A stretch of DNA of 37,222 bases from Clostridium sp. 28_12 (GCA_001916055.1 MNRR01000027.1:722-37943); one strand, 5' to 3'; shown: positions 21,467 to 29,303, numbered from the stretch's first letter. Translations and numbers: made by a program. The notes: a model not told the origin generated them from the letters alone.

Positions 21467-22306
21467 TTAGTCACTACCTGGAACATATATATTTTTAGCA
21501 ACCACATCTAAAGATATTACATTCATTGCTGTTAAATTTTCTATTTCTCTTCTTGCTTTTTCTTTAAATTCTTTTAATGTTTCTTGAATATTGCATCCAT
21601 ACATTACTACTACTTCCATATAAATACTAGTTCCTATTTCAGAACTTGATACTCTTGTTCTTACTACTTTATATATTTCTGGCATTTTAGTAGCAAGAAA
21701 TTCAATTATTTGCCTAAATACGGTATCTGAAATTGTAAATTTTCCTAAATAACTAAATGTTGGTCTCATTATTGTTTTTTCTGATATATATGGTTTTTGT
21801 CCTATTCCTTTAGATTTAAAAATTTGTAGTGGGTCTAGCAAATATCCTGAAAAATCTTTTTTTAATTCAAAAGTAGGCACAGGTATTACATGTTTTCCTT
21901 CTGTAACTCGTATATGTCTTGCTGTTTGCATTTCTTCTTCTGTTGCTACTTGGTTTATATATGTTGTATCAGATACTTCTGGTAACCCTAAATTTGCAGC
22001 TATTTTTTGTACCATTCCATCAGATGTACCCAATATCAAAATTTTTGCTGGTTTATATTTTTTTATAGCTTTTTCTATTGGCTTTTTTTCTGCATCTTCA
22101 TAAAATAATGCATGTTTTACTGTTTCAATTTTAGTAGGTGCTTTTTTTGCAGATTCTCCAGCAATTATTTCATTGTCTTTTATTAATAATCCATCATCTA
22201 TTATAAAATGTATTCCTTTTTCACTTGCAACCATTTGAGCCCTATAACTTTTTCCTGTTCCTGATGGCCCGACAAATGCATAAACTTTTACTTTTTCAAA
22301 TGACAT
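21467..22306 (-). CDS. P-loop ATPase with Asp23-like C-terminal domain
   Basis: The N-terminal half is a nucleotide-binding domain. Walker A is GPSGTGKS at 13-20, a possible second acidic site is HFIIDDGLLI, and ILILGTSDGMVQKIA (89-103) is a strand typical of P-loop kinases. From about residue 190 the sequence changes to KFTISDTVFRQIIEFLATKMP, then VVRTRVSS...GTSIYMEVVVMYGCNI and IENLTAMNVISLDVVAKNIYV. This follows the strand-helix order of Asp23/Gls24 proteins, as at 36835-37222 in this window. I read it as a fusion of the two; Clostridia carry similar unnamed ATPases. The role is unknown, possibly envelope stress. The ribosome binding site is AAAAGGAGTAAA. Confidence 0.72.
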   Translation of the reverse strand: MSFEKVKVYAFVGPSGTGKSYRAQMVASEKGIHFIIDDGLLIKDNEIIAGESAKKAPTKIETVKHALFYEDAEKKPIEKAIKKYKPAKILILGTSDGMVQKIAANLGLPEVSDTTYINQVATEEEMQTARHIRVTEGKHVIPVPTFELKKDFSGYLLDPLQIFKSKGIGQKPYISEKTIMRPTFSYLGKFTISDTVFRQIIEFLATKMPEIYKVVRTRVSSSEIGTSIYMEVVVMYGCNIQETLKEFKEKARREIENLTAMNVISLDVVAKNIYVPGSD

Positions 22307-22364
22307 ATTTTACTCCTTTTCATACTCAAATTGCTTTAATTTAGTTCACTCCGTACTGAGTTAA

Positions 22365-22384
22365 AGGCACGACTCATCGTGCCT
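22365..22384 (-). terminator. Terminator of the glycosyltransferase gene
   Basis: AGGCACGA / TCGTGCCT, a perfect 8-bp stem with a 4-nt loop 13 nt after the stop, followed on the minus strand by TTTAACT. Confidence 0.7.
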
Positions 22385-22397
22385 CTTATTTATTAAT

Positions 22398-23645
22398 CTA
22401 GATTTTTTCTGGAATTTCCTCCACTTCAGCAATTTTTATATCTCTAACATGTTCTATCTTTTCCCATGTTGTTTCTCTCTTGAATAAACATTTTATATTT
22501 ATTATAACCCAAGTTCCCATAAATAATGGATAATATAATAATCCTTTTAACATTGGTTTTATTGGTTTTCTATCTAATGTCATTGCAAGGATTGCAGTTC
22601 CTATTGGCAAAAATAGTGTTGGTACTAAATATCTTAAGATATTTAATACAAATTCTATATTTGTCATTGACTGTGCAGCATACATTGCGCAATTAATTCC
22701 TAATACTAACATTGTTATTATTAACATTGGTGTTGTTCCAACAATATATAAAAATCCATCAAATGTTACTAAAGACTTTTTCTCTTTTACACTATTAAAT
22801 AATTCACCTGTATATCTTTTCATACATTGCATATGTCCAACTGTCCATCTGCTTCTTTGTGACCAAGATTGTTTAAATGATGTTGGTTGTTCATCATAAA
22901 CTATTGCATCTGTTGCCCATCCTAATTTTTTTCCCTGAATTATTCTTTTTAATGAAAACTCAATGTCTTCTGTTAATGTTTCTGTCTGCCAACCATTTGG
23001 CTTTACAACATCAAATCTTACCATAAATCCTGTTCCATTTAATAATGTTGATAAACCTACATTGTATCTTGCTAAATGATATAGTCTATGCATTGTCCAG
23101 TAGAATAATGCATATCCTGCTGTTATCCAGTTGTCTGTTGGATTTTTAATATCTCTATATCCTTGAACAACATCTTCTCCTTGACATAATTTTTTATTCA
23201 TGTTTACTATAAAGTCTTTATCTACTATATTGTCTGCATCAAATACAAAGAATGCATCATAATCTGCATTTTCTTCTATCTTTTGTTTTAAGAACCATTG
23301 TAATGCATATCCTTTTGTTTTGTGAGCTGGATCAAATCTTTCAAATACTATTGCTCCTGCTTTTCTTGCTACTTCTGCTGTGTTGTCAGTACAGTTATCT
23401 GCAATTACATATATATCATATAAATTTTTATCATATGTTTGATTTTTTAAGCTCTCTATTAAATTGGATACTACCATTTCTTCATTGTGTGCTGGTACTA
23501 TTGCCATAAATTTATGATTCTTATTTGTTAAATATGGTTTATCTTTTAACTTTATTAATGAACACAAACTTATTACTGTTTGATAACACCAATATGCTGT
23601 TAAAACATAAACTAAAACTTGCTTTAGTATATACAAATACTCCAT
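22398..23645 (-). CDS. Processive family 2 glycosyltransferase, membrane-bound
   Basis: The 415-residue protein has one N-terminal membrane helix (about 7-30), a GT2 catalytic domain and three to four C-terminal helices (from about 290). This is the layout of poly-N-acetylglucosamine, hyaluronan and cellulose synthases. Catalytic motifs are VPAHNEE (50-56), D-A-D at 136-138 for the nucleotide sugar and metal, TED (225-227) as the base, and QRSRW (263-267) for processive synthesis. The sugar cannot be told from sequence. No pga/ica accessory genes are adjacent. It has its own sigma-A promoter and terminator. Confidence 0.88.
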   Translation of the reverse strand: MEYLYILKQVLVYVLTAYWCYQTVISLCSLIKLKDKPYLTNKNHKFMAIVPAHNEEMVVSNLIESLKNQTYDKNLYDIYVIADNCTDNTAEVARKAGAIVFERFDPAHKTKGYALQWFLKQKIEENADYDAFFVFDADNIVDKDFIVNMNKKLCQGEDVVQGYRDIKNPTDNWITAGYALFYWTMHRLYHLARYNVGLSTLLNGTGFMVRFDVVKPNGWQTETLTEDIEFSLKRIIQGKKLGWATDAIVYDEQPTSFKQSWSQRSRWTVGHMQCMKRYTGELFNSVKEKKSLVTFDGFLYIVGTTPMLIITMLVLGINCAMYAAQSMTNIEFVLNILRYLVPTLFLPIGTAILAMTLDRKPIKPMLKGLLYYPLFMGTWVIINIKCLFKRETTWEKIEHVRDIKIAEVEEIPEKI

Positions 23646-23722
23646 TTTTTACCTCTCTCTTTTCTTTTAAAATTATCTCCTGTTAGTTTATATATATAAT
23701 ATATTATTTTTTTGCCTTTTAT

Positions 23723-23751
23723 ATTATACTATTTTTTGCTTATATTTGCAA
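23723..23751 (-). promoter_or_regulatory. Sigma-A promoter of the glycosyltransferase gene
   Basis: Minus-strand TTGCAA (23746-23751), 17 nt, TATAAT (23723-23728). The leader is about 70 nt, with an AGGAGA at about 23670 and AGAGAGGT near the start. Confidence 0.75.
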
Positions 23752-23776
23752 TAATTTTGGTAAAATTTTCTCAAAT

Positions 23777-23804
23777 TTGTTACAAGTTAATTTTTTTTTA
23801 TTAT
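23777..23804 (+). promoter_or_regulatory. Candidate promoter for the structured RNA
   Basis: Plus-strand TTGTTA (23777-23782), 16 nt, TATTAT (23799-23804) would start transcription near 23811, the second base of the closing stem. The hexamers are imperfect, but the placement is exact. Confidence 0.45.
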
Positions 23805-23809
23805 TTTTT

Positions 23810-23996
23810 CAAGAGCCATATAACTATAAGCTTTGAATGAAATGGCGAATGTGCATAGAGAAATTTTAGAAATTCTATGCAATTTTATGGTAAGAGTTCA
23901 CGATAGTGGAAAGGACCCATAAAATAATTTAGAAGTTCTTAAATTTCGTAATAAGCCGAGACATGTAAAGAAAAGCTTATAGTTATATGGCTCTTG
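23810..23996 (+). ncRNA. Probable structured non-coding RNA (about 186 nt)
   Basis: No reading frame fits this gap. The ends (23810-23833 and 23973-23996) are perfectly complementary over 24 bp. Inside are a hairpin TGCATAGA / TCTATGCA (23852-23881), a 9-bp helix ATTTTATGG / CCATAAAAT (23882-23925) enclosing a TTCAC/GTGGAA sub-hairpin, and AATTTAGAA / TTCTTAAATT (about 23926-23945). The joining segments are purine-rich on the plus strand (GAATGAAATGGCGAATG, GGTAAGAG, AATAAGCCGAGACATGTAAAG), as expected of conserved junctions, which favours plus-strand transcription. Size and shape recall large structured RNA classes of Clostridia such as the raiA motif; I cannot confirm the class. No terminator T run follows on the plus strand. 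Confidence 0.6.
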
Positions 23997-24048
23997 TAAT
24001 TAATTTCTAACAATTCATTAACTTGTAACAAATTTCTGTTGAAAAATT

Positions 24049-25470
24049 TTAAATAATATCTCTTTTATTAAAACTATCATACATTGTTACTAGCATAAGT
24101 ACTGTGCAAACTGCTAATACTGTAAGAGCAAATGATAAGCTAGTAGTTATTTGTGTATCAAATCCCATTGATAACATACTTGTAAAATTAGGGAATACTT
24201 TTTCTGCAATATTCAAGTTATTAAATGGAATTAGTTTTACCCAATCTTTTTTAATGTATGAATCTATTATAACCATTACAATACTGTTTCCCATATATGT
24301 TGCGAGACTCAAACCTATTGAGAGTGATGTATTTCTTGTTATTGTTGAAAGCATTAAAGCTAATATGGCAAATATTATTACCGGTATTAATTTCACAAAA
24401 TAGTATTCTATCGTGAATAATGTATTTCCGATTTTTTGAACATTTCCGTCTTTCATAAACAAATATTCATATCCTGATGTATTAAAAAATACATTTGCTA
24501 GTATTATACTTAATATTGACATTATTAATGTTATTATTATTAAATAAAATAACAATGATAAAATCTTTGCAGTAAGTATTTTCCATCTTTTATTTGGCGT
24601 TAATGCCCAAAACTTTATTGTTCCTGTTGAAACTTCTGCTGAAATTGCTCCACCTGCTATTATAATTGCAAATATTGCAGTTAATGTCATAACAAAACTT
24701 GGTGCGATTGACTCAAATAGTTTTCTATAATTTGTATCAGTCGAATACCCTTCATCATCTAAAATGTTATTTTCTAATTTATATATGTTAATCTTTATAT
24801 CATCTTCATATTTTCTTTTTTCTTCTGCTGTTAGTACTTTATTATTTTGATAGTTTAATCCTGTTCTTATACTTTTCTTTTCATTTGTTATTTTTCCAAG
24901 TATATATGATTTTGCACTTATTGAATCACTATTTGTATTTTCATTTCCTATCTGATATTTTTCACGTAAATCTAATATAGAAATATTATCATCATATTCA
25001 GCTTGTGAAATTTCTTTATTTGTTAATTTCTTTTTGGCTTGTTCTTTTTCATGATTAATATAGCCTTTAAAATCATCATTTATCACTAGTTCTAGCAAAT
25101 CTTCATCTATCTCTAAACTCATATTTCCTAAAACGGTATTTTTCCAGTTTGTTGAATATGAATTTATATTTTTTTGTATTCTTATTTCATCAATTATTAT
25201 TTCATTTTCTATTTGCTTTTTTTCAAATTCTGATAAACTACTGTTATTTAGTTGTTCTTTATATGATTTTATTTCTGCTTCTACATCTTCTTTCCAATTT
25301 TCTTCATAATATACAGTTTGCCCATTATTTTTTGCATCCAAGTTCTGTGTTATTTTTGCCATTCCTAGTGCTGCTATTAGTGCTAAAAATATAAGAAACA
25401 TTGCTAATTTGGTAGAAAATTTTTTCCATGTTTTTATGTTTTCATCTATAAATAATTTAAATATTTTCAT
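24049..25470 (-). CDS. ABC-2 type transporter permease
   Basis: The 473-residue permease has one N-terminal helix (about 22-40), then a long external, strongly charged and helical insert of about 200 residues. Five helices follow in the C-terminal half. The stretch GGAISAEVSTGTIKFWALTPNKRWKILTAKIL is the typical ABC-2 (BcrB/NatB-like) segment after the second helix. It begins 2 nt after the ATPase gene stops and follows GGGGAGTAAAG. With the ATPase it should form an exporter; the cargo is unknown. The large extracellular insert may sense or bind the substrate. Confidence 0.88.
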   Translation of the reverse strand: MKIFKLFIDENIKTWKKFSTKLAMFLIFLALIAALGMAKITQNLDAKNNGQTVYYEENWKEDVEAEIKSYKEQLNNSSLSEFEKKQIENEIIIDEIRIQKNINSYSTNWKNTVLGNMSLEIDEDLLELVINDDFKGYINHEKEQAKKKLTNKEISQAEYDDNISILDLREKYQIGNENTNSDSISAKSYILGKITNEKKSIRTGLNYQNNKVLTAEEKRKYEDDIKINIYKLENNILDDEGYSTDTNYRKLFESIAPSFVMTLTAIFAIIIAGGAISAEVSTGTIKFWALTPNKRWKILTAKILSLLFYLIIITLIMSILSIILANVFFNTSGYEYLFMKDGNVQKIGNTLFTIEYYFVKLIPVIIFAILALMLSTITRNTSLSIGLSLATYMGNSIVMVIIDSYIKKDWVKLIPFNNLNIAEKVFPNFTSMLSMGFDTQITTSLSFALTVLAVCTVLMLVTMYDSFNKRDII

Positions 25471-25471
25471 A

Positions 25472-26383
25472 TTACTTTACTCCCCTTTCTGTTGCATCAA
25501 AGAATATGTCTTCCAATGTGTGTTCTTTTGGTATAACTAACTGTATTTCAGTATCTGCGATTGCCAATTTTTTTATTACTTCTGGCAATTTTTCGGTTCG
25601 TACTGTAATATTAATTTTATTGTTTTCTATTTTAACATCTAAATTGAATTCTTCTTTTAATATTTTTACCGCTTTTTCTATGTTTCTTACTTTTATCTCA
25701 ACGACCTCTTCTTTTTCTTCATTCGTATCTGAAATTTTTTCAACTTTAACTATTTTTCCATTATCTAGCACTGCAACTCTATCACACATTAATTGCATTT
25801 CTGACAATATATGTGATGATACAAACACGGCCACTCCCTCTTTATGTGATATTTCTTTTAATATATCTCTTAATTTTTTAATTCCTGCTGGATCTAGACC
25901 ATTTGTAGGTTCATCTAGTATTAATACTTTCGGTTTATGTAATAAAGTTAATGCCAAACCTAATCTTTGTTTCATCCCTAAAGAATATTTGCCAACTTTA
26001 TCTTTTTCTCTTCCTTTTAGTTCCACTAATTCTAAAACTTCTTTAATTCTTTTTTCATCTATATTTCTAATTCTAGCATGTAATCTTAAATTGTCTATTC
26101 CTGACATATATTTATATAAATCCGGATTCTCTACTATTGCACCTATACATTCCATTGCTTTTTCAAATTGTTTTTTAGTATCATATCCATTTACTTTGAT
26201 TTCTCCAGAATCACTATTTATAAGTCTTAAAATCATTTTAATTGTTGTTGTTTTCCCTGAACCATTCGGTCCTAAAAAGCCATATATTTCGCCTTCTTCT
26301 ACTTCTAAATTAAGATTATCTATAATTTTTCTTTTTCCAAATGATTTACTAACATTCTTTAATTCCAACACTTTTTTTCCCAT
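25472..26383 (-). CDS. ABC transporter ATP-binding protein (BcrA/CcmA-like)
   Basis: The 303-residue ATPase has Walker A GPNGSGKTT (38-46), signature SLGMKQR (134-140), Walker B VLILDEP (153-159) and the switch histidine in VSSHILSEM. After the nucleotide-binding domain comes a C-terminal region of about 90 residues seen in drug- and lantibiotic-exporting ATPases, ending with the common HTLEDIFF element. It starts 1 nt after the exported-protein gene stops and is followed by the permease. This fits exporters for antimicrobial peptides or similar amphiphiles; the substrate is not determinable here. Confidence 0.93.
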   Translation of the reverse strand: MGKKVLELKNVSKSFGKRKIIDNLNLEVEEGEIYGFLGPNGSGKTTTIKMILRLINSDSGEIKVNGYDTKKQFEKAMECIGAIVENPDLYKYMSGIDNLRLHARIRNIDEKRIKEVLELVELKGREKDKVGKYSLGMKQRLGLALTLLHKPKVLILDEPTNGLDPAGIKKLRDILKEISHKEGVAVFVSSHILSEMQLMCDRVAVLDNGKIVKVEKISDTNEEKEEVVEIKVRNIEKAVKILKEEFNLDVKIENNKINITVRTEKLPEVIKKLAIADTEIQLVIPKEHTLEDIFFDATERGVK

Positions 26384-26384
26384 A

Positions 26385-26990
26385 CTATCTCAACTCCATA
26401 CTATCTTCATAATATCTAGTAGTATCATCAAATTGTAAGTTTGCATATACTACCTTCCATTTTCCGTTTTCTTTTTTCAATATTATCTGGTCTTTACTTG
26501 CTTCAAATGAACTATTTTCATTGTGTTCTTCCATTCCATCTGTAGCTTTAATTGTTCTTTCAACTTGGTCTTTCAAGTTGACTGTTACTTGATTTCCTTC
26601 AAATTCATAACTACTTATTTTTTGAATTTTCCTTGATAATTTTGTTCTTACTTCTAATTCATTATAACCATTTCTTAAATTTTCCTCCAGAATTTGTGAT
26701 TGTATGTTAATTGATTCAGTATTAGTAATCATTATTTTCTCTAATTCTGCTCTCATCTCTCCAACATATTTTTTTACTCTTTCTTCTGGCATTTCTTTCT
26801 GAATAATCTGCATATCTTCTGGTAATACGGAGTATTTGTCTGTTAATTTAATAAATTCTTCACATGTTGCTTTTATGTCAGTTTTTTCTGCCTCTCTTTG
26901 CTTTTCTAAGTTATTAAAATATAGTACTAATGCAATTAATACTATTATTGTCAATATTAATCCCTTATTAATTTTTCTTAAAATTTTCAT
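26385..26990 (-). CDS. Signal-anchored exported protein linked to the ABC exporter (201 aa)
   Basis: One N-terminal membrane helix (about residues 8-26) is followed by an external domain rich in charged helices and ending in beta-type sequence (QIILKKENGKWKVVYANLQF), a pattern common at the end of NTF2-like or similar accessory domains. No lipobox cysteine is present. The correct start is the ATG directly behind AAAGGGGGAA. The 17 codons further upstream that stay open are translated 30-nt repeat and should not be included. It probably assists the exporter encoded behind it. Confidence 0.78.
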   Translation of the reverse strand: MKILRKINKGLILTIIVLIALVLYFNNLEKQREAEKTDIKATCEEFIKLTDKYSVLPEDMQIIQKEMPEERVKKYVGEMRAELEKIMITNTESINIQSQILEENLRNGYNELEVRTKLSRKIQKISSYEFEGNQVTVNLKDQVERTIKATDGMEEHNENSSFEASKDQIILKKENGKWKVVYANLQFDDTTRYYEDSMELR

Positions 26991-27003
26991 TTTTCCCCCT
27001 TTT

Positions 27004-27067
27004 GCACATTTGAGATCGCTTTTTTTCCGTGCAAATTGCACCGATTATTCCGCTTTTTTTATGTGCA
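27004..27067 (+). repeat. 30-nt palindrome-ended repeat, cluster 4 (two units)
   Basis: Units 27004-27033 (TGAGATCGC subtype) and 27038-27067 (ATTATTCCGC subtype) fill almost the whole gap between the DUF4116 gene and the exported-protein gene. The second unit overlaps the last codons of the DUF4116 gene. Confidence 0.9.
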
Positions 27068-27589
27068 GTTTTTTATATTTAATATTTCTTCATCTTTTTT
27101 TAGATTCGGTCCTAAAAATTCATAACAATTTTTATTTACATTCATTGCTGCTAATCCAATTTCTTTATCTTCTCTTAATCTATTACTTGCATATTTTATT
27201 ATAATTGGTTTATTTGTTACTGCCTCTTTCACTGCTTCTTTATCATCTCTCATATCTGGTGCCGCAAAATATAGTATTTGACCAGATATTTTTAAGCCTG
27301 CCATCAATAATTCTTTATCTTCTAATAGATTTTCTTGCACATAGCAATATGTCCATCCAACTTTGCTTACAGAGTCATATACCACTTCTCTATCGCCTTT
27401 TAATCTATCACTTGCAAATTCTAGTGCTTCTGGATTATTGTGTACTGCTTCTAACACAACTTCTTTGTTATCTCTTAATTCATCACTTGCAAATTCTAGT
27501 AATGCCCCTTCTTTTTTTACATTTTCTAGTACATATTCTTTATTGTTTGAGTTTTGTTTCATTTTTGTTACTTCTATTCTTTCTGGCAT
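27059..27589 (-). CDS. DUF4116 repeat protein (176 aa)
   Basis: After a short start the protein is built of about five repeats of roughly 25 residues with the DUF4116 pattern (LEFASDELRDNKEVVLEAV, LEFASDRLKGDREVVYDSV, LYFAAPDMRDDKEAVKEAV, IKYASNRLREDKEIGLAAM), which should stack as helical repeats. DUF4116 proteins are of unknown function and probably bind other proteins. Its last codons, including the TAA, are formed by a unit of the 30-nt repeat, so the original C-terminus may have been replaced. The ribosome binding site is AAGGGGTG. It heads the operon leading to the ABC exporter. Confidence 0.85.
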   Translation of the reverse strand: MPERIEVTKMKQNSNNKEYVLENVKKEGALLEFASDELRDNKEVVLEAVHNNPEALEFASDRLKGDREVVYDSVSKVGWTYCYVQENLLEDKELLMAGLKISGQILYFAAPDMRDDKEAVKEAVTNKPIIIKYASNRLREDKEIGLAAMNVNKNCYEFLGPNLKKDEEILNIKNCT

Positions 27590-27649
27590 TTCTTCACCCC
27601 TTCCTTTTTGATTTTCTAATTATTTTTTCCTATGTCAATATACAATTTA

Positions 27650-27673
27650 AGACCATACTTTTCCGTATGGTCT
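27650..27673 (-). promoter_or_regulatory. Inverted repeat over the probable start site of the DUF4116-ABC operon
   Basis: AGACCATAC-N6-GTATGGTCT is perfect over 9 bp per arm. With a TATAAT at 27675-27680 on the minus strand it would cover about -5 to +18, the position of a repressor operator or start-proximal hairpin. Confidence 0.5.
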
Positions 27674-27674
27674 A

Positions 27675-27688
27675 ATTATATCATTATA
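27675..27688 (-). promoter_or_regulatory. Twin -10 boxes before the DUF4116-ABC operon
   Basis: Two TATAAT sequences (27675-27680 and 27683-27688, minus strand) lie 8 nt apart. No good -35 hexamer fits either, which suggests dependence on an activator or another feature. Confidence 0.4.
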
Positions 27689-27780
27689 GTTTTATTTTTA
27701 CTATATATTTTTTATTAATTGTTTCTTAAAGTTTGCTTAAACTTTTTAAAAATTTATTTATAGAGTAGGATATCTTTCAT

Positions 27781-27824
27781 AAAAGTAAAGGCGAAAAACA
27801 AAAATAGTTTTCGCCTTTACTTTT
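27781..27824 (-). terminator. Terminator of the 133-codon gene
   Basis: A perfect 17-bp stem (27781-27797 with 27808-27824, core GTAAAGGCGAAAA) with a 10-nt loop and T runs on both sides. Confidence 0.9.
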
Positions 27825-27831
27825 AGCATTC

Positions 27832-28233
27832 TTATAAAATTTCATCATCATCTTCTTCTGAAAAAGCTCCTAACTTATCCAAAACATTCATCCGCGTTAT
27901 AAAATCAAACAAGGATTGAATATCAATCATCACTTTTTTGTGATTTATTAAGTACTTAGTCAAAGGTTCAGCCTTTTCCACATACGGAGTATTGAAAGTC
28001 CGCGACCGAAAGCCATATTCAGATTGGTTCTCCATTTCTAGTTTTTTACCAGAAAACAGTTCGTAATAATCTCCATCCTCGCATTTTGCTAAAAAGTACA
28101 TAGTAACACACATAGGTCCGGCACCACTTTCATCGTTATGATTCGAAATAATCATTGATGCCACAACATAGATATCAGACACTTTTACATTTTTCTCAAT
28201 AGTCCCTTTCCGTTTTCTTCTAAAAAATGCCAT
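27832..28233 (-). CDS. Orphan protein of unknown function (133 aa)
   Basis: The protein starts with a very basic MAFFRRKRKG, has a middle part with MIISNHNDESGAGPMCVTMYFLAKCEDGDYYELFSG-type beta sequence (about residues 27-63) and ends in EEDDDEIL. There is no membrane helix and no family I know. The start lies behind TAAGGAGGAAAG. A TTGATT-N17-TAGTAT promoter and a 17-bp terminator isolate it from its neighbours. By eye it shares the less AT-rich third positions of the other stand-alone orphans here. Possibly a small enzyme-associated or phage-derived protein; unproven. Confidence 0.72.
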   Translation of the reverse strand: MAFFRRKRKGTIEKNVKVSDIYVVASMIISNHNDESGAGPMCVTMYFLAKCEDGDYYELFSGKKLEMENQSEYGFRSRTFNTPYVEKAEPLTKYLINHKKVMIDIQSLFDFITRMNVLDKLGAFSEEDDDEIL

Positions 28234-28307
28234 TTTTCTTTCCTCCTTACAATTGTTTTACGAGAATCATCCAACTATTGTTCGCACAATTACGAATAAT
28301 ATTTAAT

Positions 28308-28336
28308 ATACTACCACATTTTTATATAAAAATCAA
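28308..28336 (-). promoter_or_regulatory. Promoter of the 133-codon gene
   Basis: Minus-strand TTGATT (28331-28336), 17 nt with TGTGG before TAGTAT (28308-28313). The -35 lies just past the gpr stop. Confidence 0.6.
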
Positions 28337-28343
28337 TATTAAT

Positions 28344-29276
28344 TTACACTGCGAAATTAATTCCTCTTGCAACAATATCTTTCATATTTTCAATTAAGTC
28401 ATCAATTTCTTTTGGTGTAACAATCATGTTATAATCACCCACATTAAGAGCTTCTTTAACTTCTTCATACTTATCATTTTGCTGAAGCTTATTAAGATAT
28501 TCATTAGATTCAGCCTTTTCTTGAAGTCTATCAATAAAGATGTCTATTCCATCAGAAACAAGAGTCGCTAGTTCAACAACTGTAGGAATCCCAAGTGCTA
28601 TTACAGGTATACCTAATGTCGTTTGACTTATCTCTTGCCTGGTGTTTCCAACACCAGCTCCTGGTACTATTCCTGTATCAGAAATCTGTATTGTACTACT
28701 TATTCTATCTATACTTCTAGAAGCTAATGCATCAATTACAATTAATAGTTTTGGATGAATGTTGTCTACAATTCCTTTTAAAATTTCTACTGTCTCAATT
28801 CCTGTTGTTCCTAGAACTCCTGGTGATATTGCACTAACTGGTCTTGTTCCTTCATCTACATATTGTGGTAAATATTTAATTATATGTCTTGTAACATCAA
28901 TCTCATTTATTACTTTAGGTCCTAAAGCATCAGGAGTTACATAGATATTTCCTAATCCTACTACTAAAATATCTCCCTGTTTGTCTGTATGAATGTTTAT
29001 TATTTTTTTTAATTCTTTGGTTACCACTTCTGATGCTTTTTGTATGTCTTCATCTTCTGCTAGTTTCAATTTTTTCACATCAATCGTTACATAATTTCCG
29101 ACTGGCTTTCCTATCGCTTTTTCTCCATTTTTGTTTAAAATTTCTACCCTAGTCACTTTCAGTTTTTCATTTATTTCTTCTTCTGTGCTTTTAATTCCAT
29201 CAATCTGTTTCAAATTATTTACTTTTTGATATATATCTCTTCTTTCTAGCGCCAAATCCGTTCTAAAATTGTACAT
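28344..29276 (-). CDS. gpr: Germination protease GPR
   Basis: GPR degrades the small acid-soluble proteins that coat spore DNA when spores germinate. It is made in the forespore as an inactive zymogen that is self-cleaved. The 310-residue protein starts YNFRTDLALERRDIY, the typical pro-region boundary. It contains GNYVTIDVKKL, ILVVGLGNIYVTPDALGPKV, SAISPGVLGTTGIETVEILKG, VIDALASRSIDRISSTIQISDTG-like sequence and PGAGVGNTR, all family A25 hallmarks. The ribosome binding site is AAGAGGAGG. A possible sigma-G promoter lies just behind aspS. Confidence 0.96.
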   Translation of the reverse strand: MYNFRTDLALERRDIYQKVNNLKQIDGIKSTEEEINEKLKVTRVEILNKNGEKAIGKPVGNYVTIDVKKLKLAEDEDIQKASEVVTKELKKIINIHTDKQGDILVVGLGNIYVTPDALGPKVINEIDVTRHIIKYLPQYVDEGTRPVSAISPGVLGTTGIETVEILKGIVDNIHPKLLIVIDALASRSIDRISSTIQISDTGIVPGAGVGNTRQEISQTTLGIPVIALGIPTVVELATLVSDGIDIFIDRLQEKAESNEYLNKLQQNDKYEEVKEALNVGDYNMIVTPKEIDDLIENMKDIVARGINFAV

Positions 29277-29303
29277 AAAAAAACCTCCTCTTAAAAGTAC
29301 TAT

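Larger units (their letters stand above)
23775..24031. repeat. Outer inverted repeat framing the structured element
   Basis: The 19-nt arm AAATTTGTTACAAGTTAAT near 23774-23792 recurs as its exact reverse complement at about 24013-24031. Similarity continues imperfectly outward (AAAATTTTCTC against GAAAAATTTT). This frame around the 24-bp stem element could be a terminal inverted repeat of a small mobile element or an outer helix. Confidence 0.65.

Noticed and set aside
23810..23996. Structured element as 6S RNA, RNase P or tmRNA
   Set aside because: The signature sequences of these RNAs (for example the RNase P core or a tmRNA tRNA-like end) are not visible.
25506..26438. 310-codon plus-strand frame opposite the ABC ATPase gene
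   Set aside because: Antisense shadow; the minus strand has all ATPase motifs.
26991..27041. 17-codon N-terminal extension of the ABC-linked exported protein
   Set aside because: It is repeat sequence; the ATG at 26990 has AAAGGGGG in front and begins the membrane anchor.
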